Shown: positions 1 to 9,859, numbered from the stretch's first letter. The stretch is 64,000 nt of DNA from an uncultured Woeseia sp. (GCA_913031125.1 CAJWFK010000007.1:34094-98093); one strand, 5' to 3'. Notes: generated by a model not told the origin, from the letters alone. Numbers and translations are program-made.

Positions 1-132
1 ACAATTCTGTTAATTTTATTCAGTTGTATCTGGCGGGTAATCTGATCAGTTTTTTGGGTACTTTTAAAACTGTCCGATTTTGGGCAATATCGATTAATGA
101 GAACAAGAATAAAAAGAAAAGGGGGCTAACCT

Positions 133-1584
133 ATGACGACGGGTAATGAAGGGGATATGGGCAGCTCCGCAGACGGACTGAACACGCGTTTGAAGCCAGG
201 ATCGGTTGGGGTGCTCGCTATTGCAACCATCGTATTGTCATCGGTAGCACCTCTGGGCGCTGTTGTAGGTGGGTCGCCCATAGTATTTGGCGCTGCAGGG
301 GTTGGAGCTCCTGCGGCTTACCTGTTAGTAGGGGGTCTTTTCTTACTGTTTTCAGTTGGCTACATCGCCATGAGCAAGCACGTGGTTAGTGCGGGTGGTT
401 TTGTTGCATATGCGGCAAAAGGTTTTGGTCCCAGGGCCGGAAGCATGCTTGGCGGTGTGGCTTTACTTGCTTACTTTTCACTGATAGCTGGCTTATGGGG
501 ATTTTTCTCAGGAATTTCTGGCTTCATACTCGAGGGAACATTTGGTTTTGCTCCGGAACCACTGGTCTCTTTCGTTGTCCTGCTAGCCTTGGTCACCGCG
601 TTAATCTATTACGGTGTAGATCTCAGCGTAAAGATTTTAGTGGTTTTATTATCCCTAGAATTGTTCATCCTGATTGTTTTGTCCGGAGCGATTTTGTTGC
701 AGGGAGGCGCGTCAGGAATTGAAATGAAGAGTTTCGATCTGGGTAATCTTTTTACTCCGGGCATTGGAATTGCATTCCTTTTCGCAACAACATGTTTTAC
801 CGGATTTGAAGGTACGGTTGTGTTTTCGGAGGAGGCGCGCGATCCAGAAAAGACTATTCCGCGTGCCGCCTATCTTTCTATCATATTTATTGCGGTTTTC
901 TATACCACAGTGACTTGGGCGCTAGGTATCGGTTATGGCGCTGAGGCGGTTCAGGAAGTTGCCAACAATGATCCGGAGGGATTTGTTTTCGCGCTGTCTC
1001 CGCAATATGTTGGCGATTGGCACATGACTGCCATGAATCTCCTGATTCTGACCAGTTTGCTTGCCATGTTCATAGGTTTTCATAGCATCGTTTCGCGTTA
1101 CCTTTTTGCTTTGGCGCGTGCAGGTCTTTTGCCTGCCGGTTTAGGGAAAACAAATGCGGCTGATGGCAACCCGCAGCGGGCTGCATTAACGGTGTCATTT
1201 GTTACCTTGCTTATTGTTGGTATTTTCCTGATTGCTGGCGCAGATCCACTCGCAGTTATTTATCAATGGTTTGTTGCATTAGGGACTGTGAGCATTCAAT
1301 TAGTCCTTATTTTTGCCAGTATTTCGATGCTCGCATTTTTCCGACGAGAGCAGGTGGATCAGCGAATATGGCATACGCGTATCGCTCCGGGTATTGCTGC
1401 GATCGGTTTTACGACTATATGTACTATCGCGGTGATTAATTATGATTTTCTGTTAGGCGGCCAGGGCGGTATCGCTCGCTGGATGCTGGTTGGCATTCCC
1501 CTGCTAGCATTAACAGGATGGATGATTGGCTCATCTCGTATCGCAGCAGGTGAGAAGTTGGATCTGGAACGAATTAAGGGTTGA
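133..1584 (+). CDS. APC-superfamily amino acid / amine permease
   Basis: Predicted inner-membrane transporter of 483 residues with about twelve hydrophobic helices, the usual size for the APC (amino acid-polyamine-organocation) superfamily. The N-terminal glycine-rich helix and the loop at residues 224-245 (GFEG, then SEEARDPEKTIPRA) match the family signature. A GGGGG-containing ribosome site lies 8 bases before the ATG. It is followed in the same direction by an aldehyde dehydrogenase and a copper amine oxidase, so the likely cargo is a primary amine or an amine-yielding amino acid; this substrate is inferred from context only. The 132 bases upstream are AT-rich and hold no other gene. Confidence 0.9.
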   Translation: MTTGNEGDMGSSADGLNTRLKPGSVGVLAIATIVLSSVAPLGAVVGGSPIVFGAAGVGAPAAYLLVGGLFLLFSVGYIAMSKHVVSAGGFVAYAAKGFGPRAGSMLGGVALLAYFSLIAGLWGFFSGISGFILEGTFGFAPEPLVSFVVLLALVTALIYYGVDLSVKILVVLLSLELFILIVLSGAILLQGGASGIEMKSFDLGNLFTPGIGIAFLFATTCFTGFEGTVVFSEEARDPEKTIPRAAYLSIIFIAVFYTTVTWALGIGYGAEAVQEVANNDPEGFVFALSPQYVGDWHMTAMNLLILTSLLAMFIGFHSIVSRYLFALARAGLLPAGLGKTNAADGNPQRAALTVSFVTLLIVGIFLIAGADPLAVIYQWFVALGTVSIQLVLIFASISMLAFFRREQVDQRIWHTRIAPGIAAIGFTTICTIAVINYDFLLGGQGGIARWMLVGIPLLALTGWMIGSSRIAAGEKLDLERIKG

Positions 1585-1742
1585 ATCAGCAAGGGTTCAG
1601 AAATTCTCTGTGTGTTTGTAGGTGCAGAAAATGGTAAATTTCTCGGGCAATAATAAAAACATTAATTTCGATTCTTAAATTTTTAAAACCACAATCGAAT
1701 TTTTCCACAATAAACTGTGGGTCGCCCATTAACCCCATTGCC

Positions 1743-1751
1743 AAAGGAGGG
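1743..1751 (+). promoter_or_regulatory. Strong ribosome binding site deciding a TTG start
   Basis: AAAGGAGGG lies 7 bases before an in-frame TTG at 1759. An ATG at 1717 is in frame but has no such site and would add 14 residues unlike the family's N-terminus, so TTG is preferred. Confidence 0.7.
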
Positions 1752-1758
1752 CATCAGA

Positions 1759-3267
1759 TTGTTTATTCCAAAGTTTGAAACAGTCCTGGATCCGACGGCG
1801 CTGGAATTTATTGGTGCTAAACAACAAATTTTCATAGATGGCGAGTTTGTTGATGCGGTTGGAGGTGAATTTTTTCCAACAAGCGACCCGGCCAGTACCC
1901 GACAAATAACGGAAGTGCCCTTAAGCGATACTCGTGACGTCGATTTGGCGGTAGCAGCCGCAAACCGGGCATTAGAAGACCCGAGTTGGGCACGCATGTT
2001 GCCCTCCGATCGACAGAAGCTTTTGCTGGACCTTGCCGACCTGATCGAAGCGCATGGTGAAACTATCGCTAATTTAGAAACTCTCGACCAGGGCCAACCG
2101 CTCTGGGTCTCCGAGGCGGTGCAGGTCAATATGGGAGTGGACTATATTCGCTATATGGCCGGTTGGGCCACGAAGCTGGACGGGAGTAATGTTGATCTCT
2201 CGGTCAGGGAGCCCGCTGGGATGAATTTCCAGGCTTATACGCGGCGTGAGCCCGTTGGCGTCGTTGCCGCAATTGTGCCCTGGAATTTCCCACATTTGAT
2301 GGCCTTATGGAAAATTATTCCGGCATTAACCTGCGGTTGTACCGTGATATTGAAACCGGCAGAAGATACGCCACTTACGGCACTGTATTTAGCTCGACTA
2401 TGTCGGGAAGCTGGGTTTCCAAAAGGGGTCGTCAATGTCATTACGGGAACAGGCCCTGAAGTCGGTGCGCCATTAAGCGGTCACCCAAATGTCAATAAGG
2501 TGGCATTTACCGGTTCAACGGCGACTGGTCAGGCAATTGGACATGCTGCTATTGATAATATGACACGTTTTTCGCTTGAAACCGGGGGTAAATCGCCAGT
2601 TTTGGTTCTGGAAGATATTGATCCCGATTTCCTGTCACCGAACGCGGCGATGGCGACTTTATTCAACTCGGGCCAGCAATGCGTGGCAGGTTCGCGTTTG
2701 TATCTACCCAAAAAACGTTATGACCAATATATGGATCGCCTACTGGATATGGCTTTTTGGTTAAAGACCGGTTCTGGATTTGACCGAACTGTGCACCTGG
2801 GTCCGATGGTTTCCAAGGAACATATGGACCGTGTGATGGGCTTCATAGAGCGAAGCGAGGAGGCTGGTGCAAAAATTGAAGTGGGTGGAAATATGGTCGA
2901 AAACACAGAAGGCTTCTTCGTCCGGCCAACGGTACTTACAGGGGTGGATCATTCCTATGAGTGCGTCAGAGAAGAAATTTTCGGGCCAGTCATTTGTGTG
3001 ATGACGTATGACGATATGGATGACCTGGTGAGTAAAGCGAACGATAATCAATATGGCCTTGGAGCATCGATATGGAGCCAGAATATCTCCAAGGTCAATA
3101 TGCTGATTCCCCGAATTAAAGCTGGCACCGTATGGGTCAACTGTCATTCGGTATTTGATGCCAATTTACCGTTTGGCGGCAGGAAATTATCGGGGATGGG
3201 GAAAGAACACGGTCGGAGTGCTATAGAACTTTTCACAGAAGAGAAGGCCGTTTGTATTGCCTATTAA
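1759..3267 (+). CDS. Aldehyde dehydrogenase (NAD(P)+), amine-pathway type
   Basis: Soluble NAD(P)-dependent aldehyde dehydrogenase of about 502 residues from the TTG start, full length for the family. The cofactor-fold motif PWNFP, the glutamate box LETGGKSP and the catalytic cysteine C308 in GQQC are all present. The C-terminus has the usual PFGGRKLSGMG segment. Placed between an APC permease and a copper amine oxidase, it most likely oxidises the aldehyde released by amine oxidation to a carboxylic acid. The exact aldehyde (for example phenylacetaldehyde or an aliphatic aldehyde) cannot be read from the sequence. A short inverted repeat overlaps its stop codon but lacks a T-tract. Confidence 0.93.
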   Translation: MFIPKFETVLDPTALEFIGAKQQIFIDGEFVDAVGGEFFPTSDPASTRQITEVPLSDTRDVDLAVAAANRALEDPSWARMLPSDRQKLLLDLADLIEAHGETIANLETLDQGQPLWVSEAVQVNMGVDYIRYMAGWATKLDGSNVDLSVREPAGMNFQAYTRREPVGVVAAIVPWNFPHLMALWKIIPALTCGCTVILKPAEDTPLTALYLARLCREAGFPKGVVNVITGTGPEVGAPLSGHPNVNKVAFTGSTATGQAIGHAAIDNMTRFSLETGGKSPVLVLEDIDPDFLSPNAAMATLFNSGQQCVAGSRLYLPKKRYDQYMDRLLDMAFWLKTGSGFDRTVHLGPMVSKEHMDRVMGFIERSEEAGAKIEVGGNMVENTEGFFVRPTVLTGVDHSYECVREEIFGPVICVMTYDDMDDLVSKANDNQYGLGASIWSQNISKVNMLIPRIKAGTVWVNCHSVFDANLPFGGRKLSGMGKEHGRSAIELFTEEKAVCIAY

Positions 3268-3327
3268 GGCAAACTAACAGGCAATGCACGTTAATTAATT
3301 CCAGGATTTCTGTGCTGGGAGAAAACT

Positions 3328-5412
3328 ATGTCAAAGAAATCGAAAACAGAAACTGAAGTAACTATGTACCCACGTTATGGGTCAGATTACCCACTTGATC
3401 CGCTTACCTATGATGAATTGGAGAGGGCTGTCTCTATTCTCCACGAGAATGAGAATTTTACAGCGTCATTGAGGTTCGTAGATATAACCCTTAAAGAACC
3501 AACAAAGAAAATGATGGCAGCTTACCAGCGTGGGGATTCATTTGAACGTGAGGCTGACGTTGTTCTTTTGGATAATGAAAACGAAATCACTATTGAGGCA
3601 GTTGTCTCCCTGTCGCAAAACAGGGTTTTGGAATTTGCCGACACCAAAGAAGTGGGGCAGCCACTGATTGTGCAAGACGAGTTCATCGAAATGACCATGG
3701 TTTGTATGCAGAATGAAGAGGTCATCCGTGCATTGGAAAAGCGTGGCCTGGATATCTCCCAGCGCGGACAGGTCCAGATCGACCCGCTGTCATTCGGATA
3801 TTTTGATGATGAATTTGAAGACGCTGATAATCACCAGCGTCGCTTGGTGCGCGGCTATTTCCTAGCCCGTAACGAGGCTAATGACAATGCATATGCGCAT
3901 CCTATCGAGGGATTGATGGTAACAGTTGACCTGCATAAGCAGGAGGTTGTTGAAGTCTTCGACAGTGGTGTGGTTCCGGTTCCGGAAACTATGCGCAACT
4001 ACGAGCGACAATACATCGAGAAATTTCGTGACCGGCCAAAGCCTATTGAGATCACGCAGCCTGAAGGTGTGAATTACAAGGTTGAGGGCTGGCGTGTCGA
4101 CTGGCAGCGATGGAGTTTTCGGATCGGATTTAATTTGCGGGAAGGTTTGGTCCTGCATGATATCCGTTACAACGACGTCGATAAGGGGGAGGTACGGGAA
4201 ATTTGCCGACGCGCATCTATCGCGGAAATGACTGTTCCCTATTGTGATGCCTCTCCAACGAGTTCCCGTAAAAATGCGTTTGACGTTGGTGAATACGGCT
4301 TAGGGGGGCTGGCTAACTCCCTGACACTGGGCTGTGATTGCCTGGGCGAAATCAAATATTTTGATTTCGACTTCATCAATGCTTTTGGTGAAATCGAATC
4401 GATTCCACATGCGGTTTGTATGCATGAAGAAGACGATTCCATCCTTTGGAAGCATACAGACCTTCGAACAGAGCGAGTTGAAAATAGGCGTTCGACAAAG
4501 CTGATTCTATCGTTCATCGCAACTGTAGGTAATTATGAGTACGGTTTTTATTGGGTTTTTCGCCAGGATGGCTCGATAGAGCTGGAAGTAAAAGCCCTGG
4601 GTGTGATGCAGACCGGCGCCCTTAAGGAGGGTGAGACCGCGAAATTTGGGACGTTGGTTGAAGATCGTGTATATGCGGTTAACCATCAGCATTTTTTCTG
4701 TGCCCGACTAGATATGACGATTGATGGGGAAAAGAACCAGGTCGTTGAAACAGAATCTTTAGCAGACCCGATCGGCGAAACGAATCCCTATGGTAATGCC
4801 TTCTATACTAAAACCACGGTGTTCAAGACAGAGCAGGAAGCGCAGCGCCGGCACAAATATGAGACGGTCCGGACCTGGACGATTCAAAATCCAAATAACA
4901 GGAATCGTATGGGTGCAAACCCCGGTTACCGGATACAGCCAATGGAGGTTGTATCTCCTTTTTTCCAGGAAGGCTCAGTTATTCATCGACGTGCTGGTTT
5001 TCTGCTGAATCATCTTTGGGTAACCCCCTACAACGAAAAAGAGTACTTTCCTGCCGGGCAATATCCCAACCAGAATCCCGGGCCGGACGGGCTTCCTAAA
5101 TGGACAGAGCAAAACCGTAATATAGAAAACGAAGATATTGTGGTCTGGTATTGTTTTGGCCACCACCATGTCCCAAGGTTGGAAGATTGGCCGATGATGC
5201 CGACTGCAAAATTGGGTTTTATGCTGAAACCGTCGGGTTTCTTTGATACGTCGCCATGTCTCGATCTGCCGCCTGCAAAATGTGATCCGTGTTGTGAGAC
5301 AGAAGATGGTTATGTGCCGATGCGGCGATCTAAACGTATGCGCCGCACCATTCGTTATGAAAATCTAAAAGCTGAGGAAGAGCAGCGCCGTAAAGATAGT
5401 AAAAAGTCTTAG
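3328..5412 (+). CDS. Copper-containing primary amine oxidase (topaquinone)
   Basis: Converts a primary amine, O2 and water to aldehyde, ammonia and H2O2. The key residues sit where the family needs them: catalytic base D319 in FDVGEYG, topaquinone precursor Y403 in GNYEYG, copper ligands H453 and H455 in NHQH, and the third histidine in the HHH run at 612-614. Spacing matches the Arthrobacter phenylethylamine oxidase to within about two residues. Length is 694 aa. There is no signal peptide, so unlike the periplasmic TynA of Escherichia coli it should be cytoplasmic. The C-terminal tail is rich in Cys, Lys and Arg. It closes the permease / dehydrogenase / oxidase cassette. No dedicated catalase gene is adjacent. 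Confidence 0.95.
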   Translation: MSKKSKTETEVTMYPRYGSDYPLDPLTYDELERAVSILHENENFTASLRFVDITLKEPTKKMMAAYQRGDSFEREADVVLLDNENEITIEAVVSLSQNRVLEFADTKEVGQPLIVQDEFIEMTMVCMQNEEVIRALEKRGLDISQRGQVQIDPLSFGYFDDEFEDADNHQRRLVRGYFLARNEANDNAYAHPIEGLMVTVDLHKQEVVEVFDSGVVPVPETMRNYERQYIEKFRDRPKPIEITQPEGVNYKVEGWRVDWQRWSFRIGFNLREGLVLHDIRYNDVDKGEVREICRRASIAEMTVPYCDASPTSSRKNAFDVGEYGLGGLANSLTLGCDCLGEIKYFDFDFINAFGEIESIPHAVCMHEEDDSILWKHTDLRTERVENRRSTKLILSFIATVGNYEYGFYWVFRQDGSIELEVKALGVMQTGALKEGETAKFGTLVEDRVYAVNHQHFFCARLDMTIDGEKNQVVETESLADPIGETNPYGNAFYTKTTVFKTEQEAQRRHKYETVRTWTIQNPNNRNRMGANPGYRIQPMEVVSPFFQEGSVIHRRAGFLLNHLWVTPYNEKEYFPAGQYPNQNPGPDGLPKWTEQNRNIENEDIVVWYCFGHHHVPRLEDWPMMPTAKLGFMLKPSGFFDTSPCLDLPPAKCDPCCETEDGYVPMRRSKRMRRTIRYENLKAEEEQRRKDSKKS

Positions 5413-5437
5413 TAGCTCTGCAGTAATTTGGTTCACA

Positions 5438-6985
5438 TCATTCCGGGACTAGAACTTTGCCTGCTAATAGCTCACTTAGAGCACCATTTTGCCGCGCAAT
5501 TTTTCCATTAACGACAACGAGGTCAAAGCCATCAGCTAGTTGGAATGGCTGTGGGTAGGTAGCGTTCGCTTTTACGTTTTCAGGATCAAAAACTATTAAG
5601 TCGGCAACCATCCCGACTTTTATAGTGCCCCGGTCGGAAATATTCAGAATAGAAGCAGCATAAGAAGTCATTTTCCGAATGGCTTCAGCCATAGATAGCA
5701 GCTGCTTATCATAAACGTAGGTTTCGATAATCTTAGCGAAAGTTGCATGGCCCCTAGGATGGAAACCTGTTGGGCTACCATCGGAGCCTATGCCAATGAT
5801 AGGGTCCTGGATAAGCGAAGTTTGCAAAACGTCATCCATGACAAAATAAGCCCCTGAGGCACCAGATGGCCCAATTACATCAATCAGGACATCTTCAAAA
5901 GACATTTCAAGTTCATGTGAAAGATTGGCTAACGTCTTACCCGTCCAAGGCTCGGTACCCAGTAAAGTGGCGCTCGGGCCATTACGTTGATTAACTCTAT
6001 TGCGGAGATACTCGGCGAGCTCGGCGCGGCGATTCTTCTTAGCCAAATTAAATTGTTCCAGTGTTTTCGCCCATACCGGAAATAGTATTCCAATTCCGGT
6101 ATAGCTGGCATTGTATGGATAGATATCGGCAGTTATATCGATACCTTTGAGGCGTGCTTCGCGAAGGATAGCCAGAATTTCATTCGCCCGGTCCGTACCC
6201 GCGCCATATACAGATTTTAGGTGTGAGACATGTACACGAGAGCTTTGACCTTGTTCGAGCAACTCGGCGATAGACGCCTCCAGATGCTGGTCGTCTTCAT
6301 TTCTGATATGACTCATGATCAGCTTATCATGACTACCAACCACTTCCGCAAGCGCCTTTAACTCTGGAAGTTTTGCATTTAATCCGGGGTTGTACTCAAG
6401 TCCGGTACTTAAACCAAATGTGTACTCTAATGTGTCATCGAGCATTTCAAGCATTTGATTCATATGCTCTTGTTCAGGTGAATCAGATATTCCGATGCCG
6501 GACTGATTGCGCAAGCTACCATGCCCAACGAACATCGCAAGATTTGTTCCAATCCCTTTAGCACTAACATTGTCCAGCCAAGTAGAGAGGGGGTTAAAGT
6601 CGGGGCTATAGCCGTCTTGGCCGAGAGTTATTGTTGTGACCCCCATCGCAAGAAAGTTTTTCATGGCAGGGGTCTGAAGCGGGTTACCGTGAGAATGCAA
6701 ATCAATAAACCCGGGCGCGATTATTCGTTCTTTTGCATCGATATGGTGCCGTATCCGGTTACTCATATCTTTTTCTGAAAAGGAGGCATTGCCAACAAAC
6801 ACAATTTTGTCACCAACTACTGCTATGTCTGCATTAAATGGGGCATTGCCGAGGCCATCAAAGACCTGGCCGTTCTCGATAAACAGATCGATGCCGTCAT
6901 ACTGCGGAAGAAAAGGCTGCTGTGCTTGCTGACAGGCTGACAGGAATACGGCTAAGCCCAGATATAGAGTTTTGGTAGGTTTCAT
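5438..6985 (-). CDS. D-aminoacylase-like amidohydrolase, lipoprotein
   Basis: Amidohydrolase-superfamily protein of 515 residues related to N-acyl-D-amino-acid deacylases. It has a lipoprotein signal with lipobox LSAC (C18), so it should be anchored in the envelope. The metal-binding HxH is at H97/H99 in GFIDLHSHG. The GNCG box of classical D-aminoacylases, whose cysteine is a zinc ligand, reads GQDG here (D124), so metal binding may differ. A late Asp sits in GIGSDGSP. The superfamily assignment is firm; the N-acyl-D-amino-acid substrate is a family-based guess. It converges on the amine oxidase with a 25-base gap. Confidence 0.85.
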   Translation of the reverse strand: MKPTKTLYLGLAVFLSACQQAQQPFLPQYDGIDLFIENGQVFDGLGNAPFNADIAVVGDKIVFVGNASFSEKDMSNRIRHHIDAKERIIAPGFIDLHSHGNPLQTPAMKNFLAMGVTTITLGQDGYSPDFNPLSTWLDNVSAKGIGTNLAMFVGHGSLRNQSGIGISDSPEQEHMNQMLEMLDDTLEYTFGLSTGLEYNPGLNAKLPELKALAEVVGSHDKLIMSHIRNEDDQHLEASIAELLEQGQSSRVHVSHLKSVYGAGTDRANEILAILREARLKGIDITADIYPYNASYTGIGILFPVWAKTLEQFNLAKKNRRAELAEYLRNRVNQRNGPSATLLGTEPWTGKTLANLSHELEMSFEDVLIDVIGPSGASGAYFVMDDVLQTSLIQDPIIGIGSDGSPTGFHPRGHATFAKIIETYVYDKQLLSMAEAIRKMTSYAASILNISDRGTIKVGMVADLIVFDPENVKANATYPQPFQLADGFDLVVVNGKIARQNGALSELLAGKVLVPE

Positions 6986-7168
6986 CGTTGTGCCAACATA
7001 GCATATTGCCTTTTAGGTATTTCTGCTTTTCAAATCAAAATTATCGAGTGCTAACAAAAATGCATAAACGATGTGTTCGATTTCAATGTTGTGGGAGTTT
7101 AGCGGTAATATTTTGCAACCTTTGAGCTCTGGTTGTTAACCTATTCATGGCTTTAGTGCATCTTTTAT

Positions 7169-7173
7169 GGGAG
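7169..7173 (+). promoter_or_regulatory. Ribosome binding site supporting a CTG start
   Basis: GGGAG lies 6 bases before an in-frame CTG at 7180. An in-frame stop at 7174-7176 rules out any start further upstream. Confidence 0.4.
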
Positions 7174-7179
7174 TAAATC

Positions 7180-8118
7180 CTGAATAAACTTAGATTACTT
7201 TTTTTGGCAGGGCTGGTATCGATCCAGGTTGTGGCCTGCGATAATTCGGGAATTCCGGTTAGTAAAAGCTCGAAGATAATTCTAGTGACTGGTGCGACCG
7301 GTACCCAGGGCGGGGCGGTTGCGCGAGAGCTTGTTAAACGAGGTTATTCAGTCCAGGGACTCAGCCGTAATCCGAGTAGCCAAAGAGCTTTAGAACTCAC
7401 CGCACTCGGAATCCGGGTTATCAAAGGTGATTTTGATGATGCGGCATCACTCGATGCGGCCATGCAAGATGTATATGGTGTTTTTGCCGTTACTAACTAC
7501 TGGGAGCATGGATTCGAACGTGAGATTGCACATGGCAGGCAGTTGATTGACGCTGCGGAGCGGGCTGACGTTAAACATTTTGTTTTTTCCTCTGTCGCCG
7601 GTGCTGATTCCGATTCCGATTTACCGCATTTTGAAAGCAAGGCCCAGATTGAAATCTACCTGGACAATTCGGTAGTGGAGTACACGATCGTACGGCCAGT
7701 TGAGTTCCTAGATAACTTGCGGGACCAACGGGCAGAGCTTATGGCTGGAAGCTTCGTTGATCCCCGTGACAGTGATAAAAGTCACCAATGGATAGCGGCC
7801 CGCGACATCGGATTTTTTGTCGGGGAGGCGTTTGATAACCCGGCTACTTGGATAGGTGTGACGGAGGAAATAGCGGGCGTTGAAATGACCTTAAATGAAT
7901 TTACCGCGGCCGTATCAAATGCCCTAAGGGTAGATGTGCAGCACATTCAGGTCAGTTGGGAAGATTATGAAGCGGTGGCCGGTAGGGAGATAACTGAAAT
8001 GGTGCGATGGTTTGATGAGGTGGGCTATGCTGCGGATATTGAGCGCTTGCGTGACCAACATCCGGATTTGCTGACGGTTGAAGATTATTTAACAGGGGAG
8101 GGCTGGAACAATCACTAG
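7180..8118 (+). CDS. NmrA-like NAD(P)-binding Rossmann protein with lipoprotein signal
   Basis: Atypical short-chain dehydrogenase / NmrA-family protein: VTGATGTQGG near residue 40 is the dinucleotide-binding loop. Typical members are NAD(P) sensors or reductases; no substrate can be assigned. The only recognised in-frame start with an ATG/GTG/TTG codon is a TTG at 7204, but reading from CTG at 7180 gives a complete lipoprotein leader: basic n-region (NKLR), hydrophobic core, and VVAC with Cys at residue 20. That coherence argues for translation from CTG (312 aa). An exported Rossmann protein is unusual because nicotinamide cofactors are cytoplasmic. The DUF885 lipoprotein follows after 7 bases, so the two are probably co-transcribed. 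Confidence 0.7.
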   Translation: MNKLRLLFLAGLVSIQVVACDNSGIPVSKSSKIILVTGATGTQGGAVARELVKRGYSVQGLSRNPSSQRALELTALGIRVIKGDFDDAASLDAAMQDVYGVFAVTNYWEHGFEREIAHGRQLIDAAERADVKHFVFSSVAGADSDSDLPHFESKAQIEIYLDNSVVEYTIVRPVEFLDNLRDQRAELMAGSFVDPRDSDKSHQWIAARDIGFFVGEAFDNPATWIGVTEEIAGVEMTLNEFTAAVSNALRVDVQHIQVSWEDYEAVAGREITEMVRWFDEVGYAADIERLRDQHPDLLTVEDYLTGEGWNNH

Positions 8119-8125
8119 TCCATTT

Positions 8126-9859
8126 ATGAGAACGTTAAACATTATTTTCTTGGTGGCTTTTGCCGGTGCGTGCAGCGTGCAGTCGCCGGAGCCAGAGATC
8201 AGTGCGGTGGAAGCACTGGCCGATGAGTATCTTGCGGCCTTATTCGAAAGAGAGCCGACCCTAGGGACCTTTTATTCTATAGAAGGGTCCCGCCATGACC
8301 GTTTGCCCGATAACTCGCTGGAGGCGCTTTCAGAGTGGCAGCAACGAGAAGATACCTGGTTGGCAACCTTAAAAGGGATTGAGGAGCCGAGTGATATTGG
8401 CAGCCGTGATTGGGTTTCATACGGTATTTTGCGTGAGTCACTTGAAAGTGCGGTTGCGTTGCGCGTTTGCCGTGACCCGCTCTGGCAGGCCAGTGACGCG
8501 ACCGGTTGGCATCGTGACCTACCTTTTCTGTTTGATATCCAACCTGTCGATACCGAAACCCACCGTCAACAAACATTGGATCGGCTTAGCGCAGTAGATC
8601 ATTTCATCGACACTGAAATTGCTAACCTGAGAATCGGTTTGGATATGGGGTACAGTTCCCCGCGGGTTACCGTTGAGGCGGTTCCGGGCCAGGTTCGGTC
8701 CTTAATCGCTGAAGACAGTATATTTCTCAGTCCTGCCATCAGGAGCGGGGATGAGGTCTTTGCTGCAGCTGTCGGTGATATCTACCGGCAAGAGATTATT
8801 CCGGCGATTAATCGTTTCGCAGATTTCATAGAAAACGTCTATCTCGGCCAGGCACGAGAGGAGCTTGCTGTCACTGCCAACCCGAATGGAGCTGAATGTT
8901 ATCCGGCGAGGGTGCGCTCATTCGTCACAATACAGCCCTCGGCTGATGAAATTCATATGGTAGGCCTTGAGCAAATCGAAAATATAAGTGCCGAGATGCG
9001 CGTCACTATCGATGAGCATTTCGGTGGTGAATCGATAGCTGATTTTATGCGGCGCATTAATGACGACCCGGAATTCACCTTTGACACAGAAGCTGACGTC
9101 TTGCAGTACTCGATTGATGGATTGGATGCGGCCAAGAATGCGATGGCGAAAGCTTTCGGGACCTTACCGATTGCTGACGTGCTGGTTAAGCCCTACCCAG
9201 ATTTTGCGGCCAGCGGTTCAGGCGAGTATCACTCCTCATCTGAAGATGGTACCCGGCCAGGTATTTTCTATATTGCCGTGATTGACCCGCAGGCACGTTC
9301 TCGATCGAACCAGCTTTCCACGCTCTACCATGAGACGTATCCCGGGCATCATTTACAGGGCGCAATAGCCCTTGAGCTTGGGGATAAAGTTCATCCGATC
9401 GCACGTTACCTGTGGAATTCAGGTTACGGGGAGGGGTGGGCCCTATATTCTGAGCGATTGGCTGCAGAACTCGATCTTTACGCGACTCCCCTAGATTACA
9501 TGGGTTTGTACTCAGATCAGGGTGCGCGCGCTGCAAGGCTGGTCATTGATAGTGGTATTCACACCAAAGACTGGACCCGGCAGCAGGCAGTGGACTATAT
9601 GATGGATAATACCGGTTGGGCACCGGTTGATATCCAAAATGAAATTAACCGTTACATTGCATGGCCGGGGCAGGCTACCTCCTACATGTTGGGGATGCTG
9701 GAGATTCGGCGTTTAAGGAATCTAGCAGAGTATGAGCTTGGTGAAACCTTTGAATTGCACGCCTTCCATGACCGGGTAGTGGGTTTTGGCAGCATGACTC
9801 TACCGATGCTGGAAGTATCTATCCGGGCTTGGATCGAGGAAAACAGAACCACTAACTAA
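8126..9859 (+). CDS. DUF885 family putative metallo-carboxypeptidase, lipoprotein
   Basis: DUF885 protein of 577 residues. The family hallmark HETYPGHH is at residues 402-409, a zinc-peptidase-like HExxxxHH arrangement. The N-terminus is a signal peptide ending in GAC, consistent with a lipoprotein, so it probably acts in the periplasm on peptides or amides. DUF885 members have been described as metal-dependent peptidases, but the substrate here is unknown. It lies 7 bases after the NmrA-like gene and 7 bases before the DUF6122 gene, which suggests one transcript. Confidence 0.88.
   Translation: MRTLNIIFLVAFAGACSVQSPEPEISAVEALADEYLAALFEREPTLGTFYSIEGSRHDRLPDNSLEALSEWQQREDTWLATLKGIEEPSDIGSRDWVSYGILRESLESAVALRVCRDPLWQASDATGWHRDLPFLFDIQPVDTETHRQQTLDRLSAVDHFIDTEIANLRIGLDMGYSSPRVTVEAVPGQVRSLIAEDSIFLSPAIRSGDEVFAAAVGDIYRQEIIPAINRFADFIENVYLGQAREELAVTANPNGAECYPARVRSFVTIQPSADEIHMVGLEQIENISAEMRVTIDEHFGGESIADFMRRINDDPEFTFDTEADVLQYSIDGLDAAKNAMAKAFGTLPIADVLVKPYPDFAASGSGEYHSSSEDGTRPGIFYIAVIDPQARSRSNQLSTLYHETYPGHHLQGAIALELGDKVHPIARYLWNSGYGEGWALYSERLAAELDLYATPLDYMGLYSDQGARAARLVIDSGIHTKDWTRQQAVDYMMDNTGWAPVDIQNEINRYIAWPGQATSYMLGMLEIRRLRNLAEYELGETFELHAFHDRVVGFGSMTLPMLEVSIRAWIEENRTTN

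Noticed and set aside
3250..3272. Terminator after the aldehyde dehydrogenase gene
   Set aside because: The short TTGCCT / AGGCAA inverted repeat overlaps the stop codon but lacks a T-tract, and the next gene is probably co-transcribed.
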